64,000 bases of DNA from Actinomycetota bacterium (GCA_023382335.1 JAMCPM010000011.1:253229-317228); one strand, 5' to 3'; positions 26,940-36,245 are shown, counted from the first letter of the stretch. The notes: generated by a model from the sequence alone, not told the origin. A program made the numbers and translations.

Positions 26940-27920
26940 TCAGGCGCCGCGGTCGGCGGCGACGCGGGCGATCAGCGCCAGAGGCGCCGTATCGAGCTCA
27001 CCGGCGGCCGCAGATAGAGACTCGGTAGCCATGTCAACCAGCTCCAGCGCCCGGCTGCGCGCCACTTCGAGCCCGCCGCTGTCGCGGACCCTCATGCAGA
27101 TCTCATCGATAAGCGCGTCGCTCAGATTTTCCCCGAGCATGTCCGGCAGGGAGTCGTCCCGCTCGAGCGCCATCACCAGGGGCAGCGTCACCGTGCCGTC
27201 ACGAAGGTCGGCGCCGGCTCGCTTGCCGATGGCGCCGGTGTCGCCGGCAAAATCGAGTATGTCGTCGGCGACCTGAAACGCCAGCCCCAGGTTCATGCCA
27301 AAGTCATGCATCGCCGTCACAACCGGCTCGGAGCATTTGCCGATCACGGCGCCCAGCATGCACGCCGTCGAAAAGAGGCTGGCGGTCTTCAAGCGGCAGC
27401 GTTCGAAATATGCCTCAGGCGCCAGGCTGAAATCGCGCGTCTGCTCCATCTGCAGCAGTTCGCCCCGGCTCAGGTCGAGGCTGGCAGCGGACAGCATGGC
27501 CACGCACCGGGCCGATCCGTTCGCGGCCAGGATCCTGAAAGCTGAGGAAAAGAGATAATCGCCGGCCGAGACGCCCATATTGCGGCCGTATTTCGCCGCC
27601 AGAGTCGGTTTCCCCCGGCGCAGATCGGCTCCATCAAGAATATCGTCATGGACGAGTGTCGCCATGTGGACCAGCTCCACGGCTGCGGCCGCGGCATGAT
27701 GAGCTTCCCCGATCGGTGTTCCCCTGGCAGAGGAAAGAAAGACCAGCAGAGGCCTCAGACGCTTGCCGCCCGCTTCGAGTGTCAGCAGACAGGATTCCGC
27801 CAGCGAGCCCCCGGGTTCCCCCGTGATCGCAACCAGCCGCTGCTCGCAACCGGCCATGTCGCCGGCGAAGCTTTCCCAGTAAGCGGCCTTGAAGAGCTCC
27901 AGCGGGGCGGTGTTGTTCAT
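26940..27920 (-). CDS. Polyprenyl diphosphate synthase (long-chain trans-prenyltransferase)
   Basis: Makes the isoprenoid side chain of menaquinone. The ATG at 27920 overlaps the menG stop by 4 bp; upstream in-frame sequence is inside menG and looks non-homologous. The 326-residue product has the first aspartate-rich motif VHDDILDGADLRRG, the second QVADDILDFAGDT and GGKRLRPLLVFL, all typical of heptaprenyl/octaprenyl synthases. Chain length cannot be read from sequence here. Third gene of ubiX-menG-polyprenyl synthase. Confidence 0.93.
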   Translation of the reverse strand: MNNTAPLELFKAAYWESFAGDMAGCEQRLVAITGEPGGSLAESCLLTLEAGGKRLRPLLVFLSSARGTPIGEAHHAAAAAVELVHMATLVHDDILDGADLRRGKPTLAAKYGRNMGVSAGDYLFSSAFRILAANGSARCVAMLSAASLDLSRGELLQMEQTRDFSLAPEAYFERCRLKTASLFSTACMLGAVIGKCSEPVVTAMHDFGMNLGLAFQVADDILDFAGDTGAIGKRAGADLRDGTVTLPLVMALERDDSLPDMLGENLSDALIDEICMRVRDSGGLEVARSRALELVDMATESLSAAAGELDTAPLALIARVAADRGA

Positions 27921-28675
27921 GGGGCCGTCGGCGGAGCCGCCGCGGCCGTGCCCCAGTGCAGCGCGATGATGCTTCCGGCGAGCAGGCGGTAATTGACATC
28001 CTTGAGCCCCGCCTGCTGCATGATCTCGACCAGCCTGGGCGCAGGCGGAAAACGCCTTACCGACGAGGGAAGATATGTGTAAGCGGCGTTGCGTGGAGCG
28101 ACCAGCCGGCCGACCGCCGGCACCATGCGGTCGAACCAGATGCTGTAAAATTGCTTGAAAGGCCTCAGTGTCGGCTGAGTGATCTCCAGGCAGACGACCC
28201 GTCCGCCGGGCTTGACGACGCGGGCCATCTCCGAAAAGACTCCCTCGATGTCCTCTATGTTGCGGACCCCAAAACCGACGGTGGCGCAATCGAAACGGCC
28301 ATCGTCGAATTCGAGACGGGTGGCGTCACCCCAGCGGAAATCAACCGGCTTCCCCTTCCGCCTTGCCTTTTCCCGGGCGACATCCAGCATGCGGCGGCTG
28401 AAATCAACACCGGTCACCGATCCCATCGGACCCACGGCGTCGAGAAGACCGAAGGCAAAATCACCGGTCCCACAACAGACGTCGAGCGCCGCGCCTCCAG
28501 CGCCCGGGTCGGCCAGATCCACTCCCAGACGCCGCCAGCGATGGTGCATTCCTGCGGTCATGACCGTGTTCATGGCGTCGTAGCGCCGGGCAATGCCGCC
28601 GAACATGGCGCGCACGCGCCCGGGCTCCGGATCGGCCAGAGAAGTCTGCGGTTTTGTGTTCGTGTTCAGGCTCAT
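27917..28675 (-). CDS. menG: Demethylmenaquinone methyltransferase
   Basis: UbiE/MenG family SAM methyltransferase, last step of menaquinone synthesis. Characteristic RYDAMNTVMTAGMHHRWRR, SAM motif ALDVCCGTGDFAF, VGFGVRNIEDIEG and the C-terminal LLAGSIIALHWGTA. 252 residues with a Pro/Ala tail. Overlaps both neighbours by 4 bp (ATGA), giving a coupled three-gene unit with ubiX and the polyprenyl synthase. Confidence 0.96.
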   Translation of the reverse strand: MSLNTNTKPQTSLADPEPGRVRAMFGGIARRYDAMNTVMTAGMHHRWRRLGVDLADPGAGGAALDVCCGTGDFAFGLLDAVGPMGSVTGVDFSRRMLDVAREKARRKGKPVDFRWGDATRLEFDDGRFDCATVGFGVRNIEDIEGVFSEMARVVKPGGRVVCLEITQPTLRPFKQFYSIWFDRMVPAVGRLVAPRNAAYTYLPSSVRRFPPAPRLVEIMQQAGLKDVNYRLLAGSIIALHWGTAAAAPPTAP

Positions 28676-29274
28676 CCTTCCCAGCGCTCATAAAGCCGAT
28701 TGGGAATCTTCAGCTGGTCGAGCACCTTGCCGGCAACGAAATCGACCAGGTCTTCAATCGTCTGCGGATGATGGTAGAAGCCGGGCATCGCCGGCACTAC
28801 CAGAGCTCCCGCCCGCCTGGCTCTCAGCATGTTCAGCAGATGGATCTCGCTCAGCGGCGTCTCGCGCGGAACCATAACCAGCGGGCGCGATTCCTTGAGC
28901 ATGACATCAGCGACGCGGTGAATGAGATTACGGGTCACTCCGGCGGAGATGCTGGCGAGCGTCGACATCGAGCAGGGACAGATTACTGCGGCTTCCGCCA
29001 GCGAACTGCCGCTGGCAAAGCTGCTGGCCATGTCCGACGGTTCCACCAGCCGCAGGCCGCCGCCGCCGAGTTCATGATGTGAAAGGAAAGCTGCGGTAAC
29101 CTCATCCCGCCCCGCATCTGCAGCAACGGCCAGGTCTTCTTCCTCACGGATAACCGCGACAGCGCCATCAGAAATGCAGACAGTGATCTCGTTCCCAGAT
29201 TGCGAGAGAGCCTTGAGAAGCCGGCCGCCGTAGATGGAGCCGCTGGCGCCGCTGATGCCAACAAAGATCTTCAT
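28672..29274 (-). CDS. ubiX: Flavin prenyltransferase UbiX
   Basis: Makes prenylated FMN for UbiD-type decarboxylases. GISGASGSIYGGRLL at the N-terminus, ICPCSMSTLASISAG, PLVMVPRETPLSEIHL and MPGFYHHPQTIEDLVDF are family signatures. The ATG at 29274 is chosen; an in-frame TTG at 29283 is also possible and neither has a strong ribosome site. About 200 residues. Next to menG, it likely serves a UbiD-type step of quinone synthesis; no ubiD is in the window. Confidence 0.94.
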   Translation of the reverse strand: MKIFVGISGASGSIYGGRLLKALSQSGNEITVCISDGAVAVIREEEDLAVAADAGRDEVTAAFLSHHELGGGGLRLVEPSDMASSFASGSSLAEAAVICPCSMSTLASISAGVTRNLIHRVADVMLKESRPLVMVPRETPLSEIHLLNMLRARRAGALVVPAMPGFYHHPQTIEDLVDFVAGKVLDQLKIPNRLYERWEG

Positions 29275-29286
29275 AGAATCCAAATT

Positions 29287-30030
29287 TTAGCTGAGCCGGG
29301 GGGCAATCGCCAGCATCCGGCCCAGCTCGCGGGCGTTCTCCAGCGCATACCCCTGCCAGTCGTTATTGAAATATATATAGGCGCCGGCAGCTTCAGCCAT
29401 CAGCTCCCGGATGCGCGCGGCCCACTGCTGCAACTGTTCGCCGCTGTAGCGGCCGCCGTCTTCCCCATAATGAAAACGCAGGTAGGTCCAATCGGCGGTC
29501 AGCATCACCTCCTGGGGACGGTCGGGGTGGTCTCCTATCACCAGCGCCGCTCCCGCCCTCTCGAGGATGCCGTAGACGTCGGCGCAGAACCAGCTGGGAT
29601 GGCGGAACTCGAAGGCGTGGCGCCAGCCGCCCGGGAGCGCGCTGACGAAAGCCGCCAGGCGGTCGCTGTCGAGCTTCATCTGAGGCGGCAGCTGCCAGAG
29701 GACAGGCCCGGCCTTCTCGCCGAACCTGGACATGAGGTCGAAGAACCGCTCGACCGGCTCACCGGTATCGCCCAGGTGCTTTACGTGTGTCAGATAGCGG
29801 CTGCCCTTTACCGCGAAGACGAACCCTTCCGGCACGGAAGCAGCCCAGTTGTCGACATACTCGGGCTTGGGGAGGCGGTAGAAGGTAGCGTTTATCTCGA
29901 CGGTATCGAAGTTCGAGGCATAGAACGAAAGCCATTGGGCCTGTTTCACGCCATGGGGATAGAAGATCTGGCGCCAATGGCTGTAATTCCAGCCCGAGGT
30001 GCCTATGCGCAGCTCAGGCGCCGACAACAT
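29287..30030 (-). CDS. DUF72 family protein (YecE-like)
   Basis: TIM-barrel DUF72 protein of 247 residues. It begins RIGTSGWNYSHWRQIFYP and continues with VEINATFYRLP, FAVKGSRYLTHVKHL, GPVLWQLPPQ and AYIYFNNDWQGYA, all conserved in the family. Function unknown; no enzyme activity is established to my knowledge. It overlaps the end of the upstream GGDEF gene by 17 bp and lies 12 bp before ubiX, so it belongs to the same transcript. Confidence 0.92.
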   Translation of the reverse strand: MLSAPELRIGTSGWNYSHWRQIFYPHGVKQAQWLSFYASNFDTVEINATFYRLPKPEYVDNWAASVPEGFVFAVKGSRYLTHVKHLGDTGEPVERFFDLMSRFGEKAGPVLWQLPPQMKLDSDRLAAFVSALPGGWRHAFEFRHPSWFCADVYGILERAGAALVIGDHPDRPQEVMLTADWTYLRFHYGEDGGRYSGEQLQQWAARIRELMAEAAGAYIYFNNDWQGYALENARELGRMLAIAPRLS

Positions 30031-32140
30031 CCGCCCCGCGGGCCTTGAGCGGCGGCGCCACGACGACGCGGTCCTTGCCGCGGGCCTTGGCCTCGCGAAG
30101 GGCCCAGTTGGCGTGCTCCAGCAGCTGGCTGGCGCCGTTCGCCTGCGAGGGATACTCCGCCAGTCCGAGGCTGAATGTCATCGGCGACGCGCCCTCGGGC
30201 AGGGTGATCTCTTTCGCCAGAGCCCGGATGCGGTCGGCCACGTCCATGGCCCGCACGTTCGGTGCTGCGGCACTGACCACGCCAGTCTCGGGAAGCAGGA
30301 TCGCGAATTCGTCTCCGCCTGAACGGGCAATAATATCTATCTCCCTTATCTCCTGCTTCAGCAGACCGGATATCTGATTGATCGTTCTGTCCCCCACCGG
30401 TTGGCCGTACCTGTCATTGAAAGGCTTGAAATCATCAACGTCCACGACCACGAGCGTTACCGGCCGGTTGAATATCGAGCTGCGCGCCACTTCCCTGCCG
30501 AGCGCCTCGACGAAAAACCTGTGATTGTGCAGTCCTGTGAGCGCATCGGTAACCGAATGATGCCTGGCGTCCTGGAGCATGCGCGCATTGTCGAGGACCA
30601 GCCCCAGCTGCCGCGTCACCGGCTCCAGGAGCTCTACATCCCCGACAGAAAATGCGGCCGGCTTGAAGCTTCCCAGATTCATCGTTCCCAGGACTTCCCC
30701 CTTGGACACCAGGGGGAAGAAGACCGCCGAGCGGATGCCTTCCTCGATCAGAAGCTTGTCGGTCGGGTATTCATTACCAAGGATCTCATCGCGGATCAAG
30801 GGGCTGCGGCTGTCGATGACCTTGCCGACCGGCAGCGCATCCTTGGGAAGCCTCAGGCCCTCGCCCATCCAGGAGCGGGCCGCCTCGGTCTTTAAGGCCA
30901 CGATCTCGACTTCGTTTTCCTCGGGATGCCAGAGGGCGAGGCTGGCCTGGTCGAAATCCAGCAGACCCCGGGCGTGGCTGATAAAGGAATCGTAGACACC
31001 GTTGACCCCGTCGCCGGTGCTGGCGTCGCTGGTGATCGCCTCCATCAGTTCGAACTGCTCGCGGTCCCGCCCCAGTTCCCCGGTGAGCTGGCTGTTCTCG
31101 ATAGCGACTGCTATTCGATCCGCTGCCACGATCAGTGAATCCTTTTCTTCCTCGGTGTACTGATGGGGCGTGAAGGTGCCAAGCGTCAGCATTCCCAACA
31201 ACTGCTCGCGCAAAACCAGCGGCAGGCTGATCATGGTGCGGGCGTTCAGTGAGCGCAGATAGAGGTTGGTTACGCGGCTGTCGGTGCTCAAGTCTTCAGA
31301 AACCGCTATATAGCGTCCGGCGAAAGCCTGTCCGATGATACCCTCTCCGGCCTTGGTAGATAGCTTGGCGCTATCGGCCAGGGGCAAGCCGTAAGATACA
31401 CGCACTGAGAGGTTCCCCCCGGAAGCATCCGCCAGGGAGACGACGCCGAAGTCGGCGCCGACAAAGGATGCCGCCGATTCGAGCAGGCTTTGCATCAGCT
31501 CCGAAAGATGCACGGTCGAGAGGGCCGCTTCGGAAAGGGAGACCAGGCCGGCCAGCTTTTCCCCACGCACGCGGGCCTCGCTATAGGCTTTCTCCAGCTG
31601 GTCCTCGCGCTCGCCCAGAAGGTAGTTCATAGCATAGAAATTCTCGGTGATCTCCTGAACCGGATCGGCGGCGGCGGCCTGGTAGACCTCACAGAGCCGG
31701 CAGTCCTTGAGTTTGCGCGCAAATTTGCCCTGCACCTGTCCGCGGCAGAAGGTGCCGGCGATGAGCCAGCAGCGGGTGTGCTCGAGCCCGTAAGCGGGGC
31801 ATTCGGCCTGGTCGCAGCCCAGGCGCTGCCAGCAGGTGGCAAGAGACGGGTCCTGAAATTCTGGAGTCCTGGTCTTGCGGATGATGGCGCCCTGCATCAG
31901 GTCGTTGATCCGCAGACGGGTCCGGTCCATGCGATCGCCCCATTCGAAGACGGCGTTCTCGCGCATGGCCAGCAGGGCCATGACGCCGGCAAGAATGGGA
32001 ATCAGCAGCAGCAGGATATAGTAATGATATACGGGGAAATAGTATTGAAGCACGCTGTGGGCGCCGGCCAGGAAAGCTCCCGCGACGCCTCCAAAAACGA
32101 TGTACCAGATTATGCGGTTTCTGCCGTAACCGATTTTCAT
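30014..32140 (-). CDS. Membrane two-CW / GAF / GGDEF diguanylate cyclase
   Basis: Likely c-di-GMP synthase of about 708 residues. Two N-terminal membrane helices (about 10-60). Next comes a Cys/Trp-rich segment (about 100-155: CWQRLGCDQAECPAY, CWLIAGTFC, CRLCEVY) that matches the two-CW domain seen in many anaerobe signalling proteins and may bind a metal or iron-sulfur cluster. A coiled coil and two GAF domains (about 205-350 and 370-520) follow. The GGDEF domain has an intact RSGGDEF active site with an upstream RxxD inhibitory site (REID). No EAL domain. Start at ATG 32140 with GGGGAG; the frame opens at a GTG 12 bp earlier. A hairpin with a T run sits 25 bp upstream. Confidence 0.9.
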   Translation of the reverse strand: MKIGYGRNRIIWYIVFGGVAGAFLAGAHSVLQYYFPVYHYYILLLLIPILAGVMALLAMRENAVFEWGDRMDRTRLRINDLMQGAIIRKTRTPEFQDPSLATCWQRLGCDQAECPAYGLEHTRCWLIAGTFCRGQVQGKFARKLKDCRLCEVYQAAAADPVQEITENFYAMNYLLGEREDQLEKAYSEARVRGEKLAGLVSLSEAALSTVHLSELMQSLLESAASFVGADFGVVSLADASGGNLSVRVSYGLPLADSAKLSTKAGEGIIGQAFAGRYIAVSEDLSTDSRVTNLYLRSLNARTMISLPLVLREQLLGMLTLGTFTPHQYTEEEKDSLIVAADRIAVAIENSQLTGELGRDREQFELMEAITSDASTGDGVNGVYDSFISHARGLLDFDQASLALWHPEENEVEIVALKTEAARSWMGEGLRLPKDALPVGKVIDSRSPLIRDEILGNEYPTDKLLIEEGIRSAVFFPLVSKGEVLGTMNLGSFKPAAFSVGDVELLEPVTRQLGLVLDNARMLQDARHHSVTDALTGLHNHRFFVEALGREVARSSIFNRPVTLVVVDVDDFKPFNDRYGQPVGDRTINQISGLLKQEIREIDIIARSGGDEFAILLPETGVVSAAAPNVRAMDVADRIRALAKEITLPEGASPMTFSLGLAEYPSQANGASQLLEHANWALREAKARGKDRVVVAPPLKARGADVVGA

Positions 32141-32160
32141 TTCTCTCCCCACCCAAGGAG

Positions 32161-32181
32161 AAAACGGGCCGTAACGGCCCG
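32161..32181 (-). terminator. Hairpin with T run just before the GGDEF gene
   Basis: On the minus strand CGGGCCG, loop TTA, CGGCCCG, then TTTTC. It ends about 20 bp before the GGDEF gene's start, so it would act as an attenuator in that leader or stop transcription arriving from upstream. Confidence 0.55.
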
Positions 32182-32318
32182 CTAACTACACTTAAGAAAT
32201 ATATTAGCACTAAGCCCCGGCAAACGTTTAGCGGAAAGAAGAAATACGCGCATTTGCAGCAATTATACTAATCAGCAATCTTTCTCATAACCATCAGAAA
32301 TAATAATCGACTGCCTTG

Positions 32319-32348
32319 TTGACGATACCGGTGGGGGTATGGTACATT
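32319..32348 (+). promoter_or_regulatory. Putative promoter of a C-rich small RNA
   Basis: TTGACG (32319-32324), 18-bp spacer, TACATT (32343-32348), pointing right into a gene-free stretch that ends in a strong terminator. Confidence 0.45.
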
Positions 32349-32351
32349 TGA

Positions 32352-32437
32352 TACCGGAAGAAAGGTGCCCAAAACCTTTCAACCCCCCACCCCCCTAGTG
32401 GAAAGCCCCAGAGCCGGCTAGTCTGGGGCTTTTTCTT
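32352..32437 (+). ncRNA. Candidate C-rich small RNA
   Basis: Predicted transcript of about 80 nt with no open frame. It has a 7-bp hairpin (GAAAGGT 32360-32366 with ACCTTTC 32374-32380). An unpaired stretch follows with two runs of exactly six C separated by one A (32383-32395), and then an intrinsic terminator. Exposed C-runs are the pairing element of sRNAs that block Shine-Dalgarno sequences in Gram-positives, and C6 loops define the actinobacterial 6C RNA class. This one resembles 6C RNA in composition but not clearly in fold. It lies between the GGDEF gene and lepA, convergent with lepA. Confidence 0.4.
32402..32434 (+). terminator. Intrinsic terminator of the C-rich transcript (also faces lepA)
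   Basis: AAAGCCCCAGA (32402-32412), 9-nt loop, TCTGGGGCTTT (32422-32432), with TTTTT on the plus strand. The palindrome can also serve lepA from the other side, though the minus-strand T run is shorter. Confidence 0.85.
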
Positions 32438-32487
32438 TCCCTGAATTCCCTGGAGCCACCCGGCGCTCCATCATCAATATCACTGCT

Positions 32488-34293
32488 TTATTTCTTATCA
32501 ATATTCAGCACGGCCAGGAACGCCTTCTGGGGGATCTCGACGTTGCCCACCTGCTTCATGCGCTTCTTGCCAGCTTTCTGCTTCTCTATCAACTTGCGCT
32601 TGCGGCTGATGTCGCCACCGTAACACTTGGCGATGACATCCTTGCGCTTGGCGGGGATAGTCTCGCGGGCGATGATCTTCCGTCCGATTGCGGCCTGGAT
32701 CGCGACTTCGAATAACTGCCGCGGAATCTCGAGCTTGAGCCTCTCCACCAGTCCCTTGCCCTGCTTGTACGCATTGTCACGATGGACTATCAGTGACAGG
32801 GCATCGACCGGTTCGCTCGCGATCAGGATATCCAGCTTCACCAGAGAACTCTCGCGGTAACCTGACATCTCGTAATCGAGGGAAGCATAACCTTTTGTCC
32901 TTGATTTCAGCTGGTCAAAGAAATCGAGCACTATCTCCGCCAGCGGCAACTGGTAATGGATCTGCACCCGGTTCGAGGAAAGATACTGCATGTCTTCGAA
33001 CTCGCCGCGGCGCTCCTGACAGATCTCCATGACGCCGCCCACGAAATCACCCGGCACCAGGATCGAGCTGCGCACATAAGGCTCGCGGATGACATCGATC
33101 ACCCCCGGGTCGGGCATGTCGGCTGGGCTATGCACGATCATCTCACTGCCGCCGGTTAATTTTACTTCATACTCTACATTTGGCGTAGTCGCCAGCAGGT
33201 CGAGATCGTATTCGCGTTCCAGGCGCTCGCGTACGATATCCATATGCAACAGCCCGAGGAAACCGCATCGGAATCCGAATCCGAGGGCTTGCGAAGTCTC
33301 CGGCTCGTAGCTGAGCGCAGCGTCGTTGAGGTTGAGCTTGTCCAGGGCGTCGCGCAGCACCGGATAATCATCGCCTTCGATCGGGAAGAGGCCGCAGAAA
33401 ACCATGGGCTTCGCTTCCCTGTACCCGGGCAGCGCCTCAGCGGCGGGACGGTCCTGCAGAGTGATCGTGTCGCCCACCCGCAGGTCGCGCACAGTCTTGA
33501 TCCCGGTGATGATGTAGCCGACCTCGCCGGCCGCAAGTGTGCCGGCGGGCATCATGTTGGGAGAAAAGAATCCCACTTCCTCGACCTCGGCCTTGGTTCC
33601 CAGCGCCATGGCGATGATATCGTCGCCCTTATGGAAGGCTCCGTCGACGACGCGCACATAGGCGATGACGCCGCGGTACTGGTCGTATACTGAATCGAAG
33701 ATTATGGCCCGGGGCGGCGCTTCCGGGTCTCCCGCGGGCGGTGGAATGTGCAAGACGATCGCCTCTAGCACTTCGGCAATTCCGGCGCCGGTCTTGGCCG
33801 AGACCCTGAGCACGGTATCGGGATCGAGACCAAAGAGTTCCGAGACTTCATTAGCCACGCGCTCGGGATCCGCGGCCGGCAGATCGATCTTGTTGAGCAC
33901 CGGCACTATCTCAAGGTTGTTGTCAAGAGCAAGATATGTGTTAGCCAGAGTCTGTGCCTGAATGCCCTGAGCCGCGTCAACGACCAGCAGCGCACCCTCG
34001 CAGGCCGCCAGGCTGCGAGAAACCTCGTAGGTGAAATCCACATGCCCGGGAGTGTCGATCAGGTGAAGCATGTACTCACGCCCGTCGCCGGCCTTGTAGA
34101 GCACCCGCGCCGCCTGCGCCTTGATGGTGATGCCGCGCTCGCGTTCCAGATCCATGGTGTCCAGCATCTGCTCTGTGATCTGCCGCCCGCTGACGGTGTT
34201 GGTGATCTCCAGTATGCGGTCGGCCAGCGTCGACTTGCCATGGTCGATATGGGCGATGATTGAAAAATTGCGGATTAAGGTCTGATCGGTCAT
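32488..34293 (-). CDS. lepA: Elongation factor 4 (LepA)
   Basis: Ribosome-associated GTPase that acts on stalled or initiating ribosomes. G1 AHIDHGKST (about residues 14-22), G3 DTPGHVDF, G4 [12 protein letters not shown]-like domains II, III and V, and the LepA-specific C-terminal domain ([26 protein letters not shown]). 601 residues, normal. It follows murJ by 34 bp on the same strand. Confidence 0.98.
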   Translation of the reverse strand: MTDQTLIRNFSIIAHIDHGKSTLADRILEITNTVSGRQITEQMLDTMDLERERGITIKAQAARVLYKAGDGREYMLHLIDTPGHVDFTYEVSRSLAACEGALLVVDAAQGIQAQTLANTYLALDNNLEIVPVLNKIDLPAADPERVANEVSELFGLDPDTVLRVSAKTGAGIAEVLEAIVLHIPPPAGDPEAPPRAIIFDSVYDQYRGVIAYVRVVDGAFHKGDDIIAMALGTKAEVEEVGFFSPNMMPAGTLAAGEVGYIITGIKTVRDLRVGDTITLQDRPAAEALPGYREAKPMVFCGLFPIEGDDYPVLRDALDKLNLNDAALSYEPETSQALGFGFRCGFLGLLHMDIVRERLEREYDLDLLATTPNVEYEVKLTGGSEMIVHSPADMPDPGVIDVIREPYVRSSILVPGDFVGGVMEICQERRGEFEDMQYLSSNRVQIHYQLPLAEIVLDFFDQLKSRTKGYASLDYEMSGYRESSLVKLDILIASEPVDALSLIVHRDNAYKQGKGLVERLKLEIPRQLFEVAIQAAIGRKIIARETIPAKRKDVIAKCYGGDISRKRKLIEKQKAGKKRMKQVGNVEIPQKAFLAVLNIDKK

Positions 34294-34327
34294 CTATAGA
34301 ATTTTAACAGAGACCCTGCCTGGCAGG

Positions 34328-35980
34328 TTATCCGCGGCTCCCGCGTATGTTGCGGAGCTGCTGCAGCTCGGGCATCTTTGTCAACAGGGCCAGCGTCAGA
34401 AATACGACCAGTCCGGCGATCAGCGCGCCTGCCATGGAGATTATCTGCGCCAGCAATCCTCTTCCCAGAGCAGCGTCGAGGCCGCGCCAGCTCAGATATG
34501 CCGCCGCGGCTGAGAACGCCGAGGCTATGACGACTCTGATGCCTGAGCGGAGGATTGCGCGCCCGTCGATGCGGCCGAGCTCGCGCCTGATCAATGCCAG
34601 CAGAACGAAGAAGGTCACGCCTGAGACCACCGAGGTCGAGAGAGATATCCCGCCCAGCCCGAAGGGCTTGATGAACAGCCAGTTGAGGAAGGCGTTGACC
34701 GCCAGGTTTCCCACCGCGGCGATAGTCGGCAGCCAGGGCTTTCCCAGAGAAAAGAATCCGCGCGTCAGCAGGGTGCTGCCACCGCTGAAAGCGCTGCCCA
34801 GGGCAAAGAAGAACAGGACCGACGCAACAAGCTCCGTGTTGTCGGCGGTAAAGCGGCCATGTTCATAAGCCAGCCGCACGATCGGCTCCGAGAGCGCCAG
34901 CATGAACGCCGAGGCCGGGATCAGCAGAAAAAATATTACGCGCAAACCAGAGGTGATCGTCGAGCGGAAGGCGTCGCGGTCCCGGCGCGCCGCCAGCCGC
35001 GATAGCGTCGGGAACAGGACCGTGCCGACCGCGATCGCAAACAGCGCCTCCGGCAATTGATAAAGGCGGAATGCGAAAGTCATCGCTGCGACGCCGCCGT
35101 CACCGAGGAAAGAGGCGAACTGCACGTCCACGACCCCGTTGAGATTTATCAGGCCCAGGCTGACGCTCACCGGCAGCAGCAGGGCCCCCACCCTTCGCAC
35201 GTTTGGATTTCGCCAGGCCAGGCTCCAGCCAAGCCTGCCGCCCCGGCCCCGCAAGGCCGGCAACTGCATCGCCAGCTGCACGACCGTCCCCAGCAGGATT
35301 CCCCAGGCGAGGGCGTCAACACCCAAACGGTCATGCCCGAAGACGATCGCCATCAGGATGATGAGGTTCCAGAATATCGGAGCCACAGCCGGCAGCGTGA
35401 AGTGCTCGAACGAATTGAGTATCGAGGCGACGATCCCCGTCAGGGCCAGAAAGACCACTGTCGGAAACAGCAGTCTTGTCATCCTGACGATCTGTGCCAT
35501 CATCACGGGATCGTCGCGATAGCCGGGAGCGAAGATTGGCATGATCTGGGGGGCGAAGATGATGCAGACGATTACCAGCCCGCCCATGATCAGCGTCACC
35601 AGAGTGAACACGGTGCGGGCCACCAGCCAGGCCTCGCGGCGTTCGCCTTTTTCCAGCAAGCCGGCAAAAACAGGTATCAGCGCCGCGCTCAGCGCCGCCT
35701 GGGCAATGATGATCTGCACCGTCGCCGGCACCAGGAAAGCCACGTCAAAGGCGCTCATGTCGGCGCCGGCGCCGAAGTAACCGGCAGTGGCGATCTCGCG
35801 CACATAGCCAAAGACTCGCGACGCCGCCGTGGCTCCGGCGACGATAAGGGCGGCGGTCGCCAGGCGGCGCCCTGCCGATGCTGGCTTGGGCTCGATTAAT
35901 GGAATATCAGACAAATCCTCTCCCTGCAGGTCCAGGACTTTTTCTCCGGATATGCGGCTGTTCCTTTGCCAAAGGCGCAT
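34328..35980 (-). CDS. murJ: Lipid II flippase MurJ
   Basis: MATE/MOP-type flippase moving lipid II across the membrane. 550 residues with about 14 membrane helices. The first helix region GATAASRVFGYVREI, FLVPATVQIIIAQAALSAALIPVF and YQLPEALFAIAVGTVLFPTLSR are MurJ signatures; the last contains the conserved essential Arg region. The N-terminal 35-40 residues before the first helix are an extension whose start codon is uncertain; a later start is possible. Upstream gene of the murJ-lepA pair. Confidence 0.93.
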   Translation of the reverse strand: MRLWQRNSRISGEKVLDLQGEDLSDIPLIEPKPASAGRRLATAALIVAGATAASRVFGYVREIATAGYFGAGADMSAFDVAFLVPATVQIIIAQAALSAALIPVFAGLLEKGERREAWLVARTVFTLVTLIMGGLVIVCIIFAPQIMPIFAPGYRDDPVMMAQIVRMTRLLFPTVVFLALTGIVASILNSFEHFTLPAVAPIFWNLIILMAIVFGHDRLGVDALAWGILLGTVVQLAMQLPALRGRGGRLGWSLAWRNPNVRRVGALLLPVSVSLGLINLNGVVDVQFASFLGDGGVAAMTFAFRLYQLPEALFAIAVGTVLFPTLSRLAARRDRDAFRSTITSGLRVIFFLLIPASAFMLALSEPIVRLAYEHGRFTADNTELVASVLFFFALGSAFSGGSTLLTRGFFSLGKPWLPTIAAVGNLAVNAFLNWLFIKPFGLGGISLSTSVVSGVTFFVLLALIRRELGRIDGRAILRSGIRVVIASAFSAAAAYLSWRGLDAALGRGLLAQIISMAGALIAGLVVFLTLALLTKMPELQQLRNIRGSRG

Positions 35981-36019
35981 TGTAGCAGTGTGCGCCCGTT
36001 AGAAGGCTCCGATGCAAGG

Positions 36020-36048
36020 TTTATCAAATGCGCCATTGGAGCTATAAT
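36020..36048 (+). promoter_or_regulatory. Promoter of the transcript upstream of the TauE fragment
   Basis: TTTATC (36020-36025), 17-bp spacer, perfect TATAAT (36043-36048). The only rightward elements downstream are a structured stretch ending in a terminator and the broken TauE/SafE gene. Confidence 0.6.
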
Positions 36049-36054
36049 ACAGGT

Positions 36055-36188
36055 GAGTCCCAAGATAATGAGATGGGCTGAAACTCCTTCCGGCAGTTTA
36101 ACCGGAAAACAAGAGTTCATTGGACCGTCAGCAAATCCCACTTGGGGCTCTTGCTTGCCCGGGACACCCGTCCCCCGGCGGCTTTTTT
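36055..36188 (+). ncRNA. Structured 5' leader or small RNA upstream of the TauE/SafE remnant
   Basis: About 134 nt between a TATAAT promoter and an intrinsic terminator. Hairpins visible: CCCA/TGGG near the start; a long one with GAAACTC/GAGTTC outside and TTCCGG/CCGGAA inside (loop CAGTTTAA); AGCAA/TTGCT around CCC-ACTT-GGG; then the terminator. There is no open frame of note. It could be a metabolite-sensing leader for the sulfite/organosulfonate exporter gene that follows, or a stand-alone small RNA. I do not recognise the class. Confidence 0.45.
36158..36188 (+). terminator. Intrinsic terminator before the TauE/SafE remnant
   Basis: CCGGG (36159-36163) pairs with CCCGG (36174-36178), then CGGC and TTTTTT (36183-36188). 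It ends 58 bp before the coding remnant. Confidence 0.65.
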
Positions 36189-36245
36189 AAACCATGAACG
36201 ATCCTGCCTGTTTGCTTTTATGACCGATCTTGACTGGGCGCCTTC

